Below, piece by piece: positions 7,531 through 16,055 of a stretch of 64,000 nucleotides of DNA; position 1 is the first letter of the stretch, and each line of letters starts with the position of its first letter. A model generated the notes under the pieces. It was not told the origin of the DNA, ran no database searches, and saw nothing but the letters and a program-made list of their open reading frames with translations. The DNA is from Mycobacterium sp. 1081908.1. Its GTDB lineage: Bacteria; Actinomycetota; Actinomycetes; Mycobacteriales; Mycobacteriaceae. The DNA lies in NCBI RefSeq assembly GCF_001673535.1, contig NZ_LZLY01000143.1, positions 1 through 64,000 of the forward strand, read 5' to 3'. The translations under genes were made by a program, and so were the position numbers.

Positions 7531-9057
7531 ATGAGGCTCGGTATCGACTTCGGCACCACCCACACCGTCGTTGCGGCCGTCGACCGGGGCAACTATCCGG
7601 TCATCTCTTTCGACGGCCTGGACGCCTGGCCTTCGCTCATCGCCGCCAATCCCGACGGGCAGTTGCGGTTCGGGGTGGACGCCGCCGCCGTGCGCCACGA
7701 GCCGGGCTGGTCGGTGCTGCGATCGTTCAAACGCCTCCTCAACGACGCCGGCCCGCAGACCGAGGTGAGCCTGGCGGGCCGCGACCACCGGCTGGCCGAC
7801 CTGCTCACCGGCTTCCTGGCCGCGCTGAAGACCGACCTGCAAGGCCGCTCGAACGCCACCCTGGCGCCCGGCGAGACCGTCGAGGCCGCGATCAGCGTGC
7901 CCGCCAACGCCTCTAGCGCCCAGCGCCTGCTGACGCTGGACGCCTTCGTCGCGGCGGGTTTTCACGTCGTCGCGCTGCTGAACGAGCCGTCCGCCGCCAG
8001 CCTCGAGTACGCGCACCGGTACCGGTCCACCATCACCGCCAAGCGTGAGCATGTCCTGATCTACGACCTCGGCGGCGGCACCTTCGACGCGTCGCTGCTG
8101 AGGATGACCGGGCACGAGAACGAGGTCGTGGTCAGCGAGGGCATCCAGCGCCTCGGCGGTGACGACTTCGACGAGGCGATCGTGGACCTGGTCCTCGACC
8201 GGTTGAGCCTGCGCGGGGTGGATCCCGCGACGCGCGAGCTGCTCAAGGACGAGTGCGCCGCCCGCAAGGAGGCGGTCGGGCCCCAGACGCGCCGTTTCCT
8301 GGTGGACCTCACGGGAATTGACCCGGTCGACCGTCCCCCGTTCTCCTGCGGGATCGACGACGTCTACTCCGTGTGTGCGCCGCTCGTCGACCGGACGATC
8401 GAACTGCTGCAGCGCGCCCTGCGCGATCCGACCCGGGGTGGCAAGGACGTGGCCTGGTCGGAGGTGGCGGGCATCTACGTGGTGGGCGGGGCCGGGGGTT
8501 TTCCGCTGGTCGCCCGGATGCTGCGCACGGCCTTCGGCGAAAAGCGAGTGAAACGCTCCCCGCACCCGTTCGCGGCGACGGCCATCGGCCTGGCGGTCTT
8601 CCTCGACAAGGAGGCGGGCTTCGCGCTGTCCGAACGCTTTTCGCGGCACTTCGGGGTCTTCCGCGAGGCCCAGGCCGGGACCGACGTGGTATTCGACCCG
8701 ATCGTGCCCAAGGACGCGTCGCTGCCGGCCGACGGGCGCACCCCGCTGGTGGTCAGGCGGACCTACCGAGCGGCGCACAACATCGGTCACTTCCGGTTCG
8801 TGGAGTGCAGCCGCCTGGTCAACGGGCGGCCCGACGGCGACGTCACGCCGTATGACCCGGTGCTCTTCCCGTTCGACCCGGCCCTGCGCGACCGGGACGA
8901 CCTCGGGCACCAGCCCGTCGGGCGGTGGAGCGAGGGTCCGGATGTCGAGGAGCGCTACGTCGTCGCCCCCAGCGGCGCGGTGGAGGTGACGCTGACGACG
9001 CGGCCGGCCGGCTTCGAGCGCACCTTCCGGCTGGAGCGGTGCGCCGCGGCGGGTTGA
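7531..9057 (+). CDS. Hsp70-family ATPase lacking a recognisable substrate-binding domain
   Basis: An actin/Hsp70-fold ATPase of 508 residues. The phosphate-1 loop GIDFGTTHTVVAAVD is at residues 4-18, the connecting segment SVPANASSAQRLLTLDAF at 122-139, phosphate-2 IYDLGGGTFD at 178-187 and the adenosine motif VVGGAGGFPLVARM at 317-330. Beyond about residue 370 the C-terminus carries a short beta-rich segment and no DnaK-like substrate-binding domain or EEVD tail. Such stand-alone Hsp70-like proteins occur in actinobacteria and are not DnaK. PPK2 begins 33 bases downstream on the same strand, so co-transcription is likely. Its clients are unknown. Confidence 0.82.
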   Translation: MRLGIDFGTTHTVVAAVDRGNYPVISFDGLDAWPSLIAANPDGQLRFGVDAAAVRHEPGWSVLRSFKRLLNDAGPQTEVSLAGRDHRLADLLTGFLAALKTDLQGRSNATLAPGETVEAAISVPANASSAQRLLTLDAFVAAGFHVVALLNEPSAASLEYAHRYRSTITAKREHVLIYDLGGGTFDASLLRMTGHENEVVVSEGIQRLGGDDFDEAIVDLVLDRLSLRGVDPATRELLKDECAARKEAVGPQTRRFLVDLTGIDPVDRPPFSCGIDDVYSVCAPLVDRTIELLQRALRDPTRGGKDVAWSEVAGIYVVGGAGGFPLVARMLRTAFGEKRVKRSPHPFAATAIGLAVFLDKEAGFALSERFSRHFGVFREAQAGTDVVFDPIVPKDASLPADGRTPLVVRRTYRAAHNIGHFRFVECSRLVNGRPDGDVTPYDPVLFPFDPALRDRDDLGHQPVGRWSEGPDVEERYVVAPSGAVEVTLTTRPAGFERTFRLERCAAAG

Positions 9058-9090
9058 TGAATCGACGGCTCACCGGGAATACCCCGGGCT

Positions 9091-9969
9091 ATGCCAGAAA
9101 TAGATTTGGACGCCCTTTCCACCCGTGAACACGGCTACACCGTCAACGACGAGGACGACGACGACCCGGTCCTGCTCGACCGGGACGGCAACCGCATCGA
9201 CACGTGGCGCGAGCGCTACCCGTACGACCACCGGATGCCGCGCGACGAATACGAGCCGCTGAAGCGCAGGCTGCAGATCGAGCTGCTGAAGCTGCAAAAC
9301 CATGCCAAGCGCACCGGCGGCCGGCACGTGATCGTGTTCGAGGGCCGCGACGCCGCCGGCAAGGGCGGCACCATCCAGCGGTTCATGGAGCATCTCAATC
9401 CGCGCAGCGCGCGGGTGGTGGCGCTGGAGAAGCCGAGCGATCGCGAACGATCGCAGTGGTATTTCCAGCGCTACATCGGCCACCTGCCGGCCGGCGGCGA
9501 GATCGTGTTGTTCGACCGCTCGTGGTACAACCGCGCCGGGGTCGAAAGGGTGATGGGCTTCTGCACCCCCGACGAGTACGCCGAATTCATGGAGCAGGCA
9601 CCGCTTTTCGAACGGATGCTGGTCGACAACGGGATCAGCCTGACGAAGTTCTGGTGCTCGGTCTCGCCGGCCGAGCAGCGCACCCGGTTCGCCATCCGGC
9701 TGGTCGACCCGGTGCGGCAGTGGAAGTTCTCGCCGATGGACATGGAGTCGGTGACCCGCTGGGACGACTACACCGCGGCGAAGGAGGCGATGTTCACCGC
9801 GACCGACACCGACGCCGCCCCGTGGATCGTGGTCCGCAGCAACGACAAGAAGCGGGCCCGGATCAACGCCATGCGCTACGTTCTCGCCAAGTCCGACTAC
9901 GAGGACAAGGATCATCAACTCGTGGGCGAGCCCGACCCGCGGATCGTGGGGCGCGCGCTGATGGACTGA
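9091..9969 (+). CDS. ppk2: Polyphosphate kinase 2 (PPK2)
   Basis: Transfers phosphate between inorganic polyphosphate and nucleotides; class I PPK2 enzymes mainly make NTP from NDP and polyphosphate. The Walker A loop GRDAAGKGG is at residues 85-93 and the Walker B region LFDRSWYNRAGVE at about 140-152, followed by the lid region rich in arginine (ERMLVDNGIS... AEQRTRFAIR). At 292 residues it is a normal single-domain PPK2. The N-terminus has an acidic patch EDDDDP (21-26). It resembles but differs from Rv3232c. Its neighbour is the Hsp70-like ATPase, which suggests a stress or nucleotide-balance role, though this link is inference. Confidence 0.9.
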   Translation: MPEIDLDALSTREHGYTVNDEDDDDPVLLDRDGNRIDTWRERYPYDHRMPRDEYEPLKRRLQIELLKLQNHAKRTGGRHVIVFEGRDAAGKGGTIQRFMEHLNPRSARVVALEKPSDRERSQWYFQRYIGHLPAGGEIVLFDRSWYNRAGVERVMGFCTPDEYAEFMEQAPLFERMLVDNGISLTKFWCSVSPAEQRTRFAIRLVDPVRQWKFSPMDMESVTRWDDYTAAKEAMFTATDTDAAPWIVVRSNDKKRARINAMRYVLAKSDYEDKDHQLVGEPDPRIVGRALMD

Positions 9970-9996
9970 GCCGCGCCCGACCGAAGGAGGCACGTC

Positions 9997-10824
9997 ATGT
10001 CCACCTGGCTCATCACCGGCTGCTCGACCGGGCTCGGCCGCGCGCTCGCCGAAGCCGTCATCGCCGCCGGGCACAACGCCGTCGTCACCGCCCGCGACCC
10101 CGCGAAGGTCGCCGACCTTGCCGGCGCGGCGCCCGAGCGGGTGCTCGCCGCCGCGCTCGACGTGACCGACCCCGCGCAGGTCGCCGCGGCCGTGCAGACC
10201 GCCGACGAGCGGTTCGGCGGCGTGGACGTTCTGGTCAACAACGCCGGCTACGGCTATCGCGCCGCGGTGGAGGAATGTGAGGACGCCGCGGTGCGCGAGT
10301 TGTTCGAGACGCACTTCTTCGGCAGCGTGGCGATGATCAAGGCCGTCCTGCCGGGGATGCGGGCGCGCCGCAGCGGCGCGATCGTGAACATCTCCTCGAT
10401 CGGCGCGACCGTCACCCCGGTGGGATCCGGGTACTACGCGGCCGCCAAGGCCGCAATCGAGGGGATGAGCGGGGCCCTGCGCGGGGAGCTCGCGCCGCTG
10501 GGCATCTCGGTGACGGTCGTCGAGCCCGGCGCGTTCCGCACCGACTTCGCCGGGCGCTCGCTCGCGCAGACGGCAACGTTCATCGACGACTACGCGGGCA
10601 CCGCCGGGCAGCGCCGCAAAGAAAACGACACGATGCACGGCAACCAGGCGGGCGACCCCGCCAAGGCGGCCGCCGCGGTCATCGCGGCGGTCGAGTCGAG
10701 CGAGCCGCCCGGATTCCTGCTGCTGGGCCCGGACGCCCTGGGCCTCTACCGCTATGTCGCGGACGCCCGCGCGGCCGAGATCGCGAAATGGGAAGAGCTC
10801 AGCGGCGGCACGAACTTCGACTGA
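9997..10824 (+). CDS. Classical short-chain dehydrogenase
   Basis: NAD(P)-dependent oxidoreductase of 275 residues. Cofactor loop TGCSTGLGRA is at 7-16, NNAGYGYR at 81-88, serine at about 133 and the Y147-K151 pair in YYAAAKA. The C-terminal part (QRRKENDTMHGNQAGDP... LLLGPDALGLYR) is characteristic of the oxidoreductase branch often annotated as SDR family NAD(P)-dependent oxidoreductase, including ketoreductases with bulky substrates. AAGGAGG lies 8 bases before the ATG, and the gene follows ppk2 by 27 bases. Substrate unknown. Confidence 0.8.
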   Translation: MSTWLITGCSTGLGRALAEAVIAAGHNAVVTARDPAKVADLAGAAPERVLAAALDVTDPAQVAAAVQTADERFGGVDVLVNNAGYGYRAAVEECEDAAVRELFETHFFGSVAMIKAVLPGMRARRSGAIVNISSIGATVTPVGSGYYAAAKAAIEGMSGALRGELAPLGISVTVVEPGAFRTDFAGRSLAQTATFIDDYAGTAGQRRKENDTMHGNQAGDPAKAAAAVIAAVESSEPPGFLLLGPDALGLYRYVADARAAEIAKWEELSGGTNFD

Positions 10825-10845
10825 ACCTCAGCCGCGCGGTCCGAC

Positions 10846-10903
10846 TGTGCGGCTCGCCGCACGCTCGGCATCGAATGTGCGGCTGGCCGCACGCTCGACA
10901 TCG
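10846..10903. repeat. Tandem 30-bp repeat, each unit with a GTGCGGC/GCCGCAC palindrome
   Basis: Two nearly identical 28-base copies start at 10846 and 10876 (period 30). Each contains GTGCGGC, two bases, then GCCGCAC, a perfect inverted repeat, followed by ACGCTCG and CATCG. The copies differ at only two or three positions. The array lies between the SDR stop and the promoter of the crotonase gene. It could be a paired operator, a hairpin terminator or a member of a dispersed mycobacterial intergenic repeat family. Confidence 0.6.
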
Positions 10904-10961
10904 TGAAGAGAATTGCTTCGCGATTTCGGAGAAGGTTATTCTCCTAGATCGAGAGACGCTT

Positions 10962-10967
10962 TACGAT
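10962..10967 (+). promoter_or_regulatory. -10 box for leaderless crotonase gene
   Basis: TACGAT (TANNNT) ends 6 bases before GTG 10974. No Shine-Dalgarno is present, which supports both a leaderless transcript and this start codon. Confidence 0.5.
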
Positions 10968-10973
10968 CGGTGG

Positions 10974-11750
10974 GTGTCAGACACGCTGGAACTCGACCGG
11001 CCCCGCGACGGGGTCGTGGTCGTCCGGTTGAACCGCCCGGAGCGGCTCAACGCCATCAACGAGGTCATGCGATCCGAATTGGGCGCGGCCCTGGGCGATT
11101 TGGCGGCCGACCGGTCGGTGCGTGCCGTCGTGCTCACGGGCGCCGGTCGCGGCTTTTGCGCGGGGATCGACATGCGCGACTTCGGGCCCGATGTGCCGGA
11201 AGCGACCGCCCCGGCCCTGGACCGGATGCGCTTCCAGGAGGGCATGGCCGCGCTCGCGGAGGCCGTGCGGCGGTTGCCGCAGCCCGTCATCGCCGCCGTC
11301 AACGGCCCGTGCGTCGGCGCGGGGTTCGCGCTGTGCCTGGCCGCCGACATCCGGATCTGTTCGGCCGAAGCGTCGTTCGGCAACGCCGCCATCCTGCTCG
11401 GGCTGTCCGGCGCCGAGATGGGCATGAGCTATCACCTCCCCCGCGTCGTCGGCACCAGCGTCGCGGCGGACTGGATGCTCACCGGGCGCACGGTGTCGGC
11501 CGCCGAGGCGGATCGGCGCGGGCTGGTCAGCGAGATCGTTGAACCCGAGCGGTTGTTCGAGCGCGCGGTGGAGCTGGCGTCGCTGATCTCCGGCCTGGCC
11601 CCGCTCGGCGTGCAGCTGACAAAGCGTGCGCTGCAGGTGAATACCGACGCGGCGAGCCTGTCGTCGGCCCTGGAGCTGGAGAACCGCAACCAGGTGCTCT
11701 CGCACGCGACCGAGGAAGCGGCCGAACGCCGGAAAAAGTGGTCCGGGTGA
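10974..11750 (+). CDS. Enoyl-CoA hydratase/isomerase (crotonase) family, non-canonical active site
   Basis: A 258-residue crotonase-fold protein acting on an acyl-CoA. The CoA pocket and oxyanion-hole segments are clear: LNRPERLNAIN, GRGFCAGIDMRDF (59-71) and NGPCVGAGFALCLAADIR (110-127). The two glutamates used by true enoyl-CoA hydratases (rat numbering 144 and 164) align with alanines here, in GFALCLA and FGNAAILL, while an acidic residue appears in SGAEMGMSY (about 149). That pattern fits an isomerase or another crotonase reaction better than water addition. GTG 10974 is preferred by the family N-terminus and a -10 box 6 bases upstream. The acyl-CoA dehydrogenase starts 22 bases after the stop, so both probably act on one acyl-CoA pathway. 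Confidence 0.78.
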   Translation: MSDTLELDRPRDGVVVVRLNRPERLNAINEVMRSELGAALGDLAADRSVRAVVLTGAGRGFCAGIDMRDFGPDVPEATAPALDRMRFQEGMAALAEAVRRLPQPVIAAVNGPCVGAGFALCLAADIRICSAEASFGNAAILLGLSGAEMGMSYHLPRVVGTSVAADWMLTGRTVSAAEADRRGLVSEIVEPERLFERAVELASLISGLAPLGVQLTKRALQVNTDAASLSSALELENRNQVLSHATEEAAERRKKWSG

Positions 11751-11772
11751 CCGAACCGAGAGGGGACGACGG

Positions 11773-13068
11773 ATGTCGTGGGACTTCTCCACCGACCCGC
11801 AGTGGGCCGAACAACTGGAATGGGTCGAGGAGTTCGTGCGCACCGAGTGCGAACCGATCGACCTGATCGTCAAGGAGTCGCACGACCTGAACGACCCGGT
11901 GCGCCAAGCGCTCATCCCGCCGCTGCAGGAGATCGTGAAGGAGCGGGGGCTGTGGGCCACCCACCTGGGCCCTCATCTCGGTGGGCCCGGCTACGGCCAG
12001 GTGAAACTGGCGCTGCTGAACGAGATTCTGGGTCGTTCGGAATGCGCGCCGATCGTCTTCGGCTCGCAGGCCCCCGATTCGGGCAACAGCGAGATCCTCG
12101 CCCACTACGGCACGCCCGAGCTCAAGGCGCGCTACCTCGAGCCGCTGCTGGACAACCGCATCGTGTCGTGTTTCTCGATGACCGAGCCGCAGGGCGGCGC
12201 GGACCCCAAGGTATTCCGCACCACCGCCGTGCCCGACGGCGATCACTGGATCATCAACGGAGAGAAGTGGTTTTCGTCGTTCGCGTCGATGGCGTCGTTC
12301 ATCATCGTGATGGCGATGACCGACCCCGAGGCGCCACCGTACGAGCGATACTCGATGTTCGTCGTGCCGGGCGGCACCCCGGGCATCAACGTGATGCGCG
12401 ACGTCGGGCTGGGATACCAACCGCTGGGTGGCGGGCGCGAAGGGTACGTCCGCTACGAGGACGTGCGGGTGCCCGCCGATCACATGCTGGGCCCGCGCGG
12501 CGGGGCGTTCGTCGTCGCGCAAACCCGCTTGGGCGGCGGGCGAATTCATCACGCCATGCGCACGGTGGGGCTGGTCCGGCGCATCTTCGACATGATCTGC
12601 GAGCGGGCGGTGTCGCGCTACACCCAGGGTGAGGTCCTGGCCAGCAAGCAACTGGTCCAGGAGATGGTCGCCGACTCGTGGATGGAGATCGAGGCCTTTC
12701 GGCTGCTTACCCTCCAAACCGCTTGGAAGATCGACCAACTCAACGATTACAAGGCGGTGCGCGCGGACATCTCGGCGGTCAAGGCGATGATGCAGAAGGT
12801 GCTGCACGACGTGTCGTCGCGGGCGCTTCAGCTGCACGGATCGCTGGGCACCACGCACGAGATGCCGTTCGTGCAGTACTTGGTCGAGTCGTTCGTGCTC
12901 GGCCTCGCCGACGGTCCCACCGAGGTCCACAAGGTGACGCTGGCCCGCCTGTTGCTGAAGGACCGCGCGCCGGCGCCGGACCTGTTCCCGTCCGAACACC
13001 TGCTCCGGCTGCGCGCGGCCGCCGAGGCGAAGTTCGCCGACAAGCTGGCGGGCATCCCGCGCGGCTAA
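11773..13068 (+). CDS. Acyl-CoA dehydrogenase (ACAD10/11-like)
   Basis: FAD-dependent dehydrogenase of 431 residues. It shows CFSMTEPQGGADPKVFRTTA for FAD and substrate binding, INGEKWFSSFASMA, GGGRIHHAMRTVGLVRR and the C-terminal QLHGSLGTTHEMPF/ADGPTEVHK helices. The WFSS and GGGRIHHAMR signatures are those of the ACAD10/11-like branch, which handles unusual or long acyl-CoA chains, rather than short-chain FadE. It follows the crotonase by 22 bases. Its stop codon overlaps that of the convergent MspA gene. Confidence 0.85.
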   Translation: MSWDFSTDPQWAEQLEWVEEFVRTECEPIDLIVKESHDLNDPVRQALIPPLQEIVKERGLWATHLGPHLGGPGYGQVKLALLNEILGRSECAPIVFGSQAPDSGNSEILAHYGTPELKARYLEPLLDNRIVSCFSMTEPQGGADPKVFRTTAVPDGDHWIINGEKWFSSFASMASFIIVMAMTDPEAPPYERYSMFVVPGGTPGINVMRDVGLGYQPLGGGREGYVRYEDVRVPADHMLGPRGGAFVVAQTRLGGGRIHHAMRTVGLVRRIFDMICERAVSRYTQGEVLASKQLVQEMVADSWMEIEAFRLLTLQTAWKIDQLNDYKAVRADISAVKAMMQKVLHDVSSRALQLHGSLGTTHEMPFVQYLVESFVLGLADGPTEVHKVTLARLLLKDRAPAPDLFPSEHLLRLRAAAEAKFADKLAGIPRG

Positions 13069-13766
13069 ACGGATTTGGTGACGCCGACGTAGGACAAGAT
13101 CACGTCGGACTGGTCGGTGATCCGCGTCAGCGTCGCGTAGGAGCGGATGAACGACTGTCCCACGCAGCCGTCGATCTTGACGTGGAAGTTGCTGATCATC
13201 ACCCAGGGACTCGCGCCCTTGAACTCCTTCTTGATCACCGGCACAACGATCACCAGGCCGGGCTTGAGGCCGACGCTGAGCACACCGTTAACCGGCGTGG
13301 AGATCAACGGCAGGATGCCGGTCGTCACACCGGGGATCAGTGCCGTCGTGCCGAGCGACGGCGTGACGCCCGCGCTGCCCGCCATCGTGACGCCGTTGGA
13401 CGTGCTCATGTCGATGCCACAGCCGATCTCGTACCCCACCTCGAGCTCGCCGCGGGGCTGTTCCGGCCCGATCAGCGAACCGACGAAGGTTCCGCTCGAC
13501 AGGTATTCGCGGGACGAGACGGCGGTCGTCAACGGCGCCACCGGAACCTGCGACTCGTCCTTCGCGCCGAGGCCCAGGGTCCAGCCGTCGGGGGTATTGA
13601 GGGTTGCTGGAGGGTTCGAGGGGACCAGCCCGTCGGCCGCCGGAGCCGTGGCGGCGGCCGGGTCGACTTCGGGGTCGGCGCCGGATCGCGCCGCGCTCGT
13701 CACGAGCATGGCAAGGCAAACCGCGAAAGCCGCGGCGCGGCGGACGACCACGGCGATGGGCCTCAC
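13065..13766 (-). CDS. MspA-family outer-membrane porin
   Basis: Secreted protein of 233 residues from the chosen start. A signal peptide (about residues 1-30, hydrophobic AAAFAVCLAMLVTSAA) precedes a mature chain with the MspA-family pattern: LNTPDGWTLGLGAKDES near the N-terminus, GELEVGYEIGCGIDMSTSNG in the middle and a C-terminal DGCVGQSFIRSYATL segment. MspA-type porins form octameric channels in the mycobacterial outer membrane for small hydrophilic solutes. GTG 13766 gives a normal signal peptide; GTG codons at 13775 and 13796 and the longest reading to 13838 add non-hydrophobic residues. M. tuberculosis lacks close MspA homologues, so this gene argues for a non-tuberculous species. Confidence 0.85.
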   Translation of the reverse strand: MRPIAVVVRRAAAFAVCLAMLVTSAARSGADPEVDPAAATAPAADGLVPSNPPATLNTPDGWTLGLGAKDESQVPVAPLTTAVSSREYLSSGTFVGSLIGPEQPRGELEVGYEIGCGIDMSTSNGVTMAGSAGVTPSLGTTALIPGVTTGILPLISTPVNGVLSVGLKPGLVIVVPVIKKEFKGASPWVMISNFHVKIDGCVGQSFIRSYATLTRITDQSDVILSYVGVTKSV

Positions 13767-13902
13767 GGACGACACCGTAGGCAGCGCCGAATTCACGTCA
13801 CGGCATTTGCTGGCCGAACCGCCGCAGTTGTTTTGCATTCGTGATTGAAATGCGACTTCGGGCAGGAATGCTGGGGGCCGCCCATTTCCCGCTCCGGAGG
13901 GC

Positions 13903-13908
13903 TACGAT
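13903..13908 (+). promoter_or_regulatory. -10 box for leaderless secreted-protein gene
   Basis: TACGAT ends 8 bases before ATG 13917; the GGAGGG further upstream is too far (16 bases) to serve as a ribosome site, so a leaderless transcript is the simplest reading. Confidence 0.5.
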
Positions 13909-13916
13909 CGTTTGCT

Positions 13917-14162
13917 ATGAAACGTCGCCCGTTCGTCCTGGCGCTCGTGGCCGGTGGCATGACGGCCATGACGCTGGTGGGCGGCGCCGGCACCGCACAG
14001 GCGGACCCGGTGGACCCCTTCACGCCGGGGCCCGGGGTGATCGATCGAATACTCACGGAGACACCCGATCTGTACGCGTCTCCGCGCGACGAGGTCGGCC
14101 CGTCGGGGCGTTCGGATCGTATCGGGATGGTCTGCCAAAACCTGTATGCACGGTGCCGGTAG
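13917..14162 (+). CDS. Small secreted protein (81 aa)
   Basis: An 81-residue exported protein I cannot assign. It starts MKRRPFVLALVAGGMTAMTL and ends its signal peptide at TAQA-DP. The mature part is about 50 residues, rich in Pro, Asp and Arg, with two cysteines near the end (GMVCQNLYARCR) that could form a disulphide. The start is supported by the -10 box 8 bases upstream and the classic n-region. Small DP-initiated secreted proteins of this kind are common in mycobacteria. Confidence 0.65.
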   Translation: MKRRPFVLALVAGGMTAMTLVGGAGTAQADPVDPFTPGPGVIDRILTETPDLYASPRDEVGPSGRSDRIGMVCQNLYARCR

Positions 14163-14169
14163 GCCACCG

Positions 14170-15114
14170 CTAGTCCAGCAGTGAGCGCGCGCGTTCCAGC
14201 AATCTCGGCAGACTCGGCGTCATGGCTTCCAATTCGGCTCGCGGAGAACGCCTTCGGCGGTTGTGTTTGACGATCAGCGACCAGGTCGCGGCCGACTTGA
14301 AGCACGCCAACGCGGTGAACCAGCCCAGGTCGCCGACCCGGCAACCCAACTCACGTTGGTAGATCTCGGCGAGCTCGGCGGTCGGCGGCACCATGCCGGA
14401 CGCCGGAACGCGCCGGTAGGTGTCGGGGTCACAGTTGATCAGGAACCAGCCCACATCGATCCGCGGGTCACCGATCGCCCAGATCTCCCAATCGATCACC
14501 GCATTGATCCCGGCACCGGCGGCCAGCAGGTTGCCCAGCCGGAAGTCGCCGTGAATCACGCTCGGGTCCATGGCCGCCGGCGCGGATGCCAGCAACGCGT
14601 CCCGCACCCGCGGCCAGCCGGGCACCAGCGCCGCGTCGACGGTCTGCAGCGTGTGAGACCAGCGCCGCACTTCCGCGACCGGTTCCATGACCGGTTCATC
14701 GCCCAGCCCGAGGTCCACCGGTGACACCCGGTGCAGGGCGGCCATCGCGCGGCAGGCGTTGCGGTAGCGCGCGGCGAGATCGACGACCGGCGGGCAACCG
14801 TCGAAAAGCGGCTCCACACAGTCGCCTCCGACCCGCGACATGACGAAGAGCGGTGGGCTGCCCGCGTCCTCCCACAGCACCTCCGGGACCGGAACCCGGC
14901 TTCCCGCAAGCGCTTTCATGATCCGCGCCTGGCGCAGCACGTCGCGGTGCGCCACCGGCTCCACGCCGGGCGGCGCGACCTTGATCACCACCGCCCGGCC
15001 GTCGCGCGCACCGGAGAACGTGAGGCTGGACGCGCCACCCGCCAGTGGCGCGAGATCGGCGACGCCCGCGGCCGCGAGTCGCCGCCGCAGCTCGTCCAGG
15101 TCGAGCTCGGTCAC
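14170..15114 (-). CDS. Aminoglycoside-phosphotransferase-like kinase
   Basis: Protein-kinase-fold small-molecule kinase of 314 residues. The ATP lysine lies in VVIKVAPPG (about 45), the catalytic loop HGDFRLGNLL has D190 and N195, and the metal-binding IDWE follows at about 207-210. Similar mycobacterial proteins are annotated as phosphotransferase family and sit among fatty-acid genes; the ACAD10/11 partner in eukaryotes carries a related domain that phosphorylates 4-hydroxyacyl-CoA. That parallel is attractive because an ACAD10/11-like dehydrogenase lies about 1.1 kb away, but it remains inference. The GTG start follows directly after the TGA of the upstream SDR, so translation is coupled. 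Confidence 0.8.
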   Translation of the reverse strand: MTELDLDELRRRLAAAGVADLAPLAGGASSLTFSGARDGRAVVIKVAPPGVEPVAHRDVLRQARIMKALAGSRVPVPEVLWEDAGSPPLFVMSRVGGDCVEPLFDGCPPVVDLAARYRNACRAMAALHRVSPVDLGLGDEPVMEPVAEVRRWSHTLQTVDAALVPGWPRVRDALLASAPAAMDPSVIHGDFRLGNLLAAGAGINAVIDWEIWAIGDPRIDVGWFLINCDPDTYRRVPASGMVPPTAELAEIYQRELGCRVGDLGWFTALACFKSAATWSLIVKHNRRRRSPRAELEAMTPSLPRLLERARSLLD

Positions 15115-15915
15115 TCAACCGGCCGGCTTCGACCAGCCGACCTCGGCCAGGAAGGGCTGGGTGTGCGCGATGCGCCCCGTCAGGGTCTTGGGGTCGCCGG
15201 TGCACAATCGCAGGGCGGTCTCGGTGATCAGTTCGATGTCCTCGGTGTCGGTCTTGGCTAGGTCCAGGGTCCCGGCCCCGGGGGTTGCCACCGGGTTGGA
15301 CGGGGCGGCCGCGTTGACGGCGATGCCGTCGTCGTAGAGTTCGGCGGCAAGGCTTTTGGTGAGCCGGTTGAGCGCGGCCTTGGCCGTTCCGTAGATGCCG
15401 AACCCCGCGGTCCGGTCGAATTCGGAGAACGGCGGTCCCGGCGGCAGGTCGCCGCCCACCGACGTCAGGTTCAGGATCCAGCCGCGCCCGCGCTCGCGCA
15501 TCGCGGGGATCGCCAATTGGCTCAGATGCAACGGGCCGAGCAGGTGCATCTCGATCATCAGCCGGGCGCGCCGCTCGGGGAACCCGTCGAGCGGGCGCAG
15601 GAAGGTGACCGCGGCGTTGTTGACCAGGATGTCCGGCGCGCCGACGGCACTCACCACCTCCGCGAAAAGCCGTTCGCGCGCCTCCGATTGGGAAAGGTCC
15701 GCCGGGAACGCGACGGCGCGGCCGCCGGCGGCCGCGATCTCATCACGGGTCTGGGTCAGCGATCCCTGATACTTGGCGTCGGGCTGCATCGTTCGGGCGG
15801 TGAGCGCCACCGTGGCGCCGTGGGCGGCGAGCCGCGCGGCGATCGCCTTGCCCAGGCCCCGGCTGCTTCCGGTGACGAGCGCGACCATCCCGTCGCATCG
15901 TCGGTCTGCGCCCAT
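15115..15915 (-). CDS. Short-chain dehydrogenase
   Basis: SDR of 266 residues with TGSSRGLGKA, NNAAVTF, LTSVGG and YGTAKAA as the cofactor and catalytic elements. It has a long substrate loop (SNPVATPGAG) and a helix-rich C-terminus instead of the usual GG-D-G ending. ATG 15915 is preferred because GGAGGG lies 8 bases upstream; a GTG nine bases further out would place that site inside the start. It forms a two-gene operon with the kinase-like gene: the kinase GTG follows the SDR stop directly. Confidence 0.8.
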   Translation of the reverse strand: MGADRRCDGMVALVTGSSRGLGKAIAARLAAHGATVALTARTMQPDAKYQGSLTQTRDEIAAAGGRAVAFPADLSQSEARERLFAEVVSAVGAPDILVNNAAVTFLRPLDGFPERRARLMIEMHLLGPLHLSQLAIPAMRERGRGWILNLTSVGGDLPPGPPFSEFDRTAGFGIYGTAKAALNRLTKSLAAELYDDGIAVNAAAPSNPVATPGAGTLDLAKTDTEDIELITETALRLCTGDPKTLTGRIAHTQPFLAEVGWSKPAG

Positions 15916-16055
15916 ATGCAACACCCTCCGTCTATGGAAATGGCTTCTCCGATACAGAGAATGCCATTATCGCCGGTCGATCGGAAGCACGGCCCGGTTG
16001 GGGAACCTGTCGCTGACAAGATTCCCTGGTCACCCAAACGGGAACCTGATGACGC

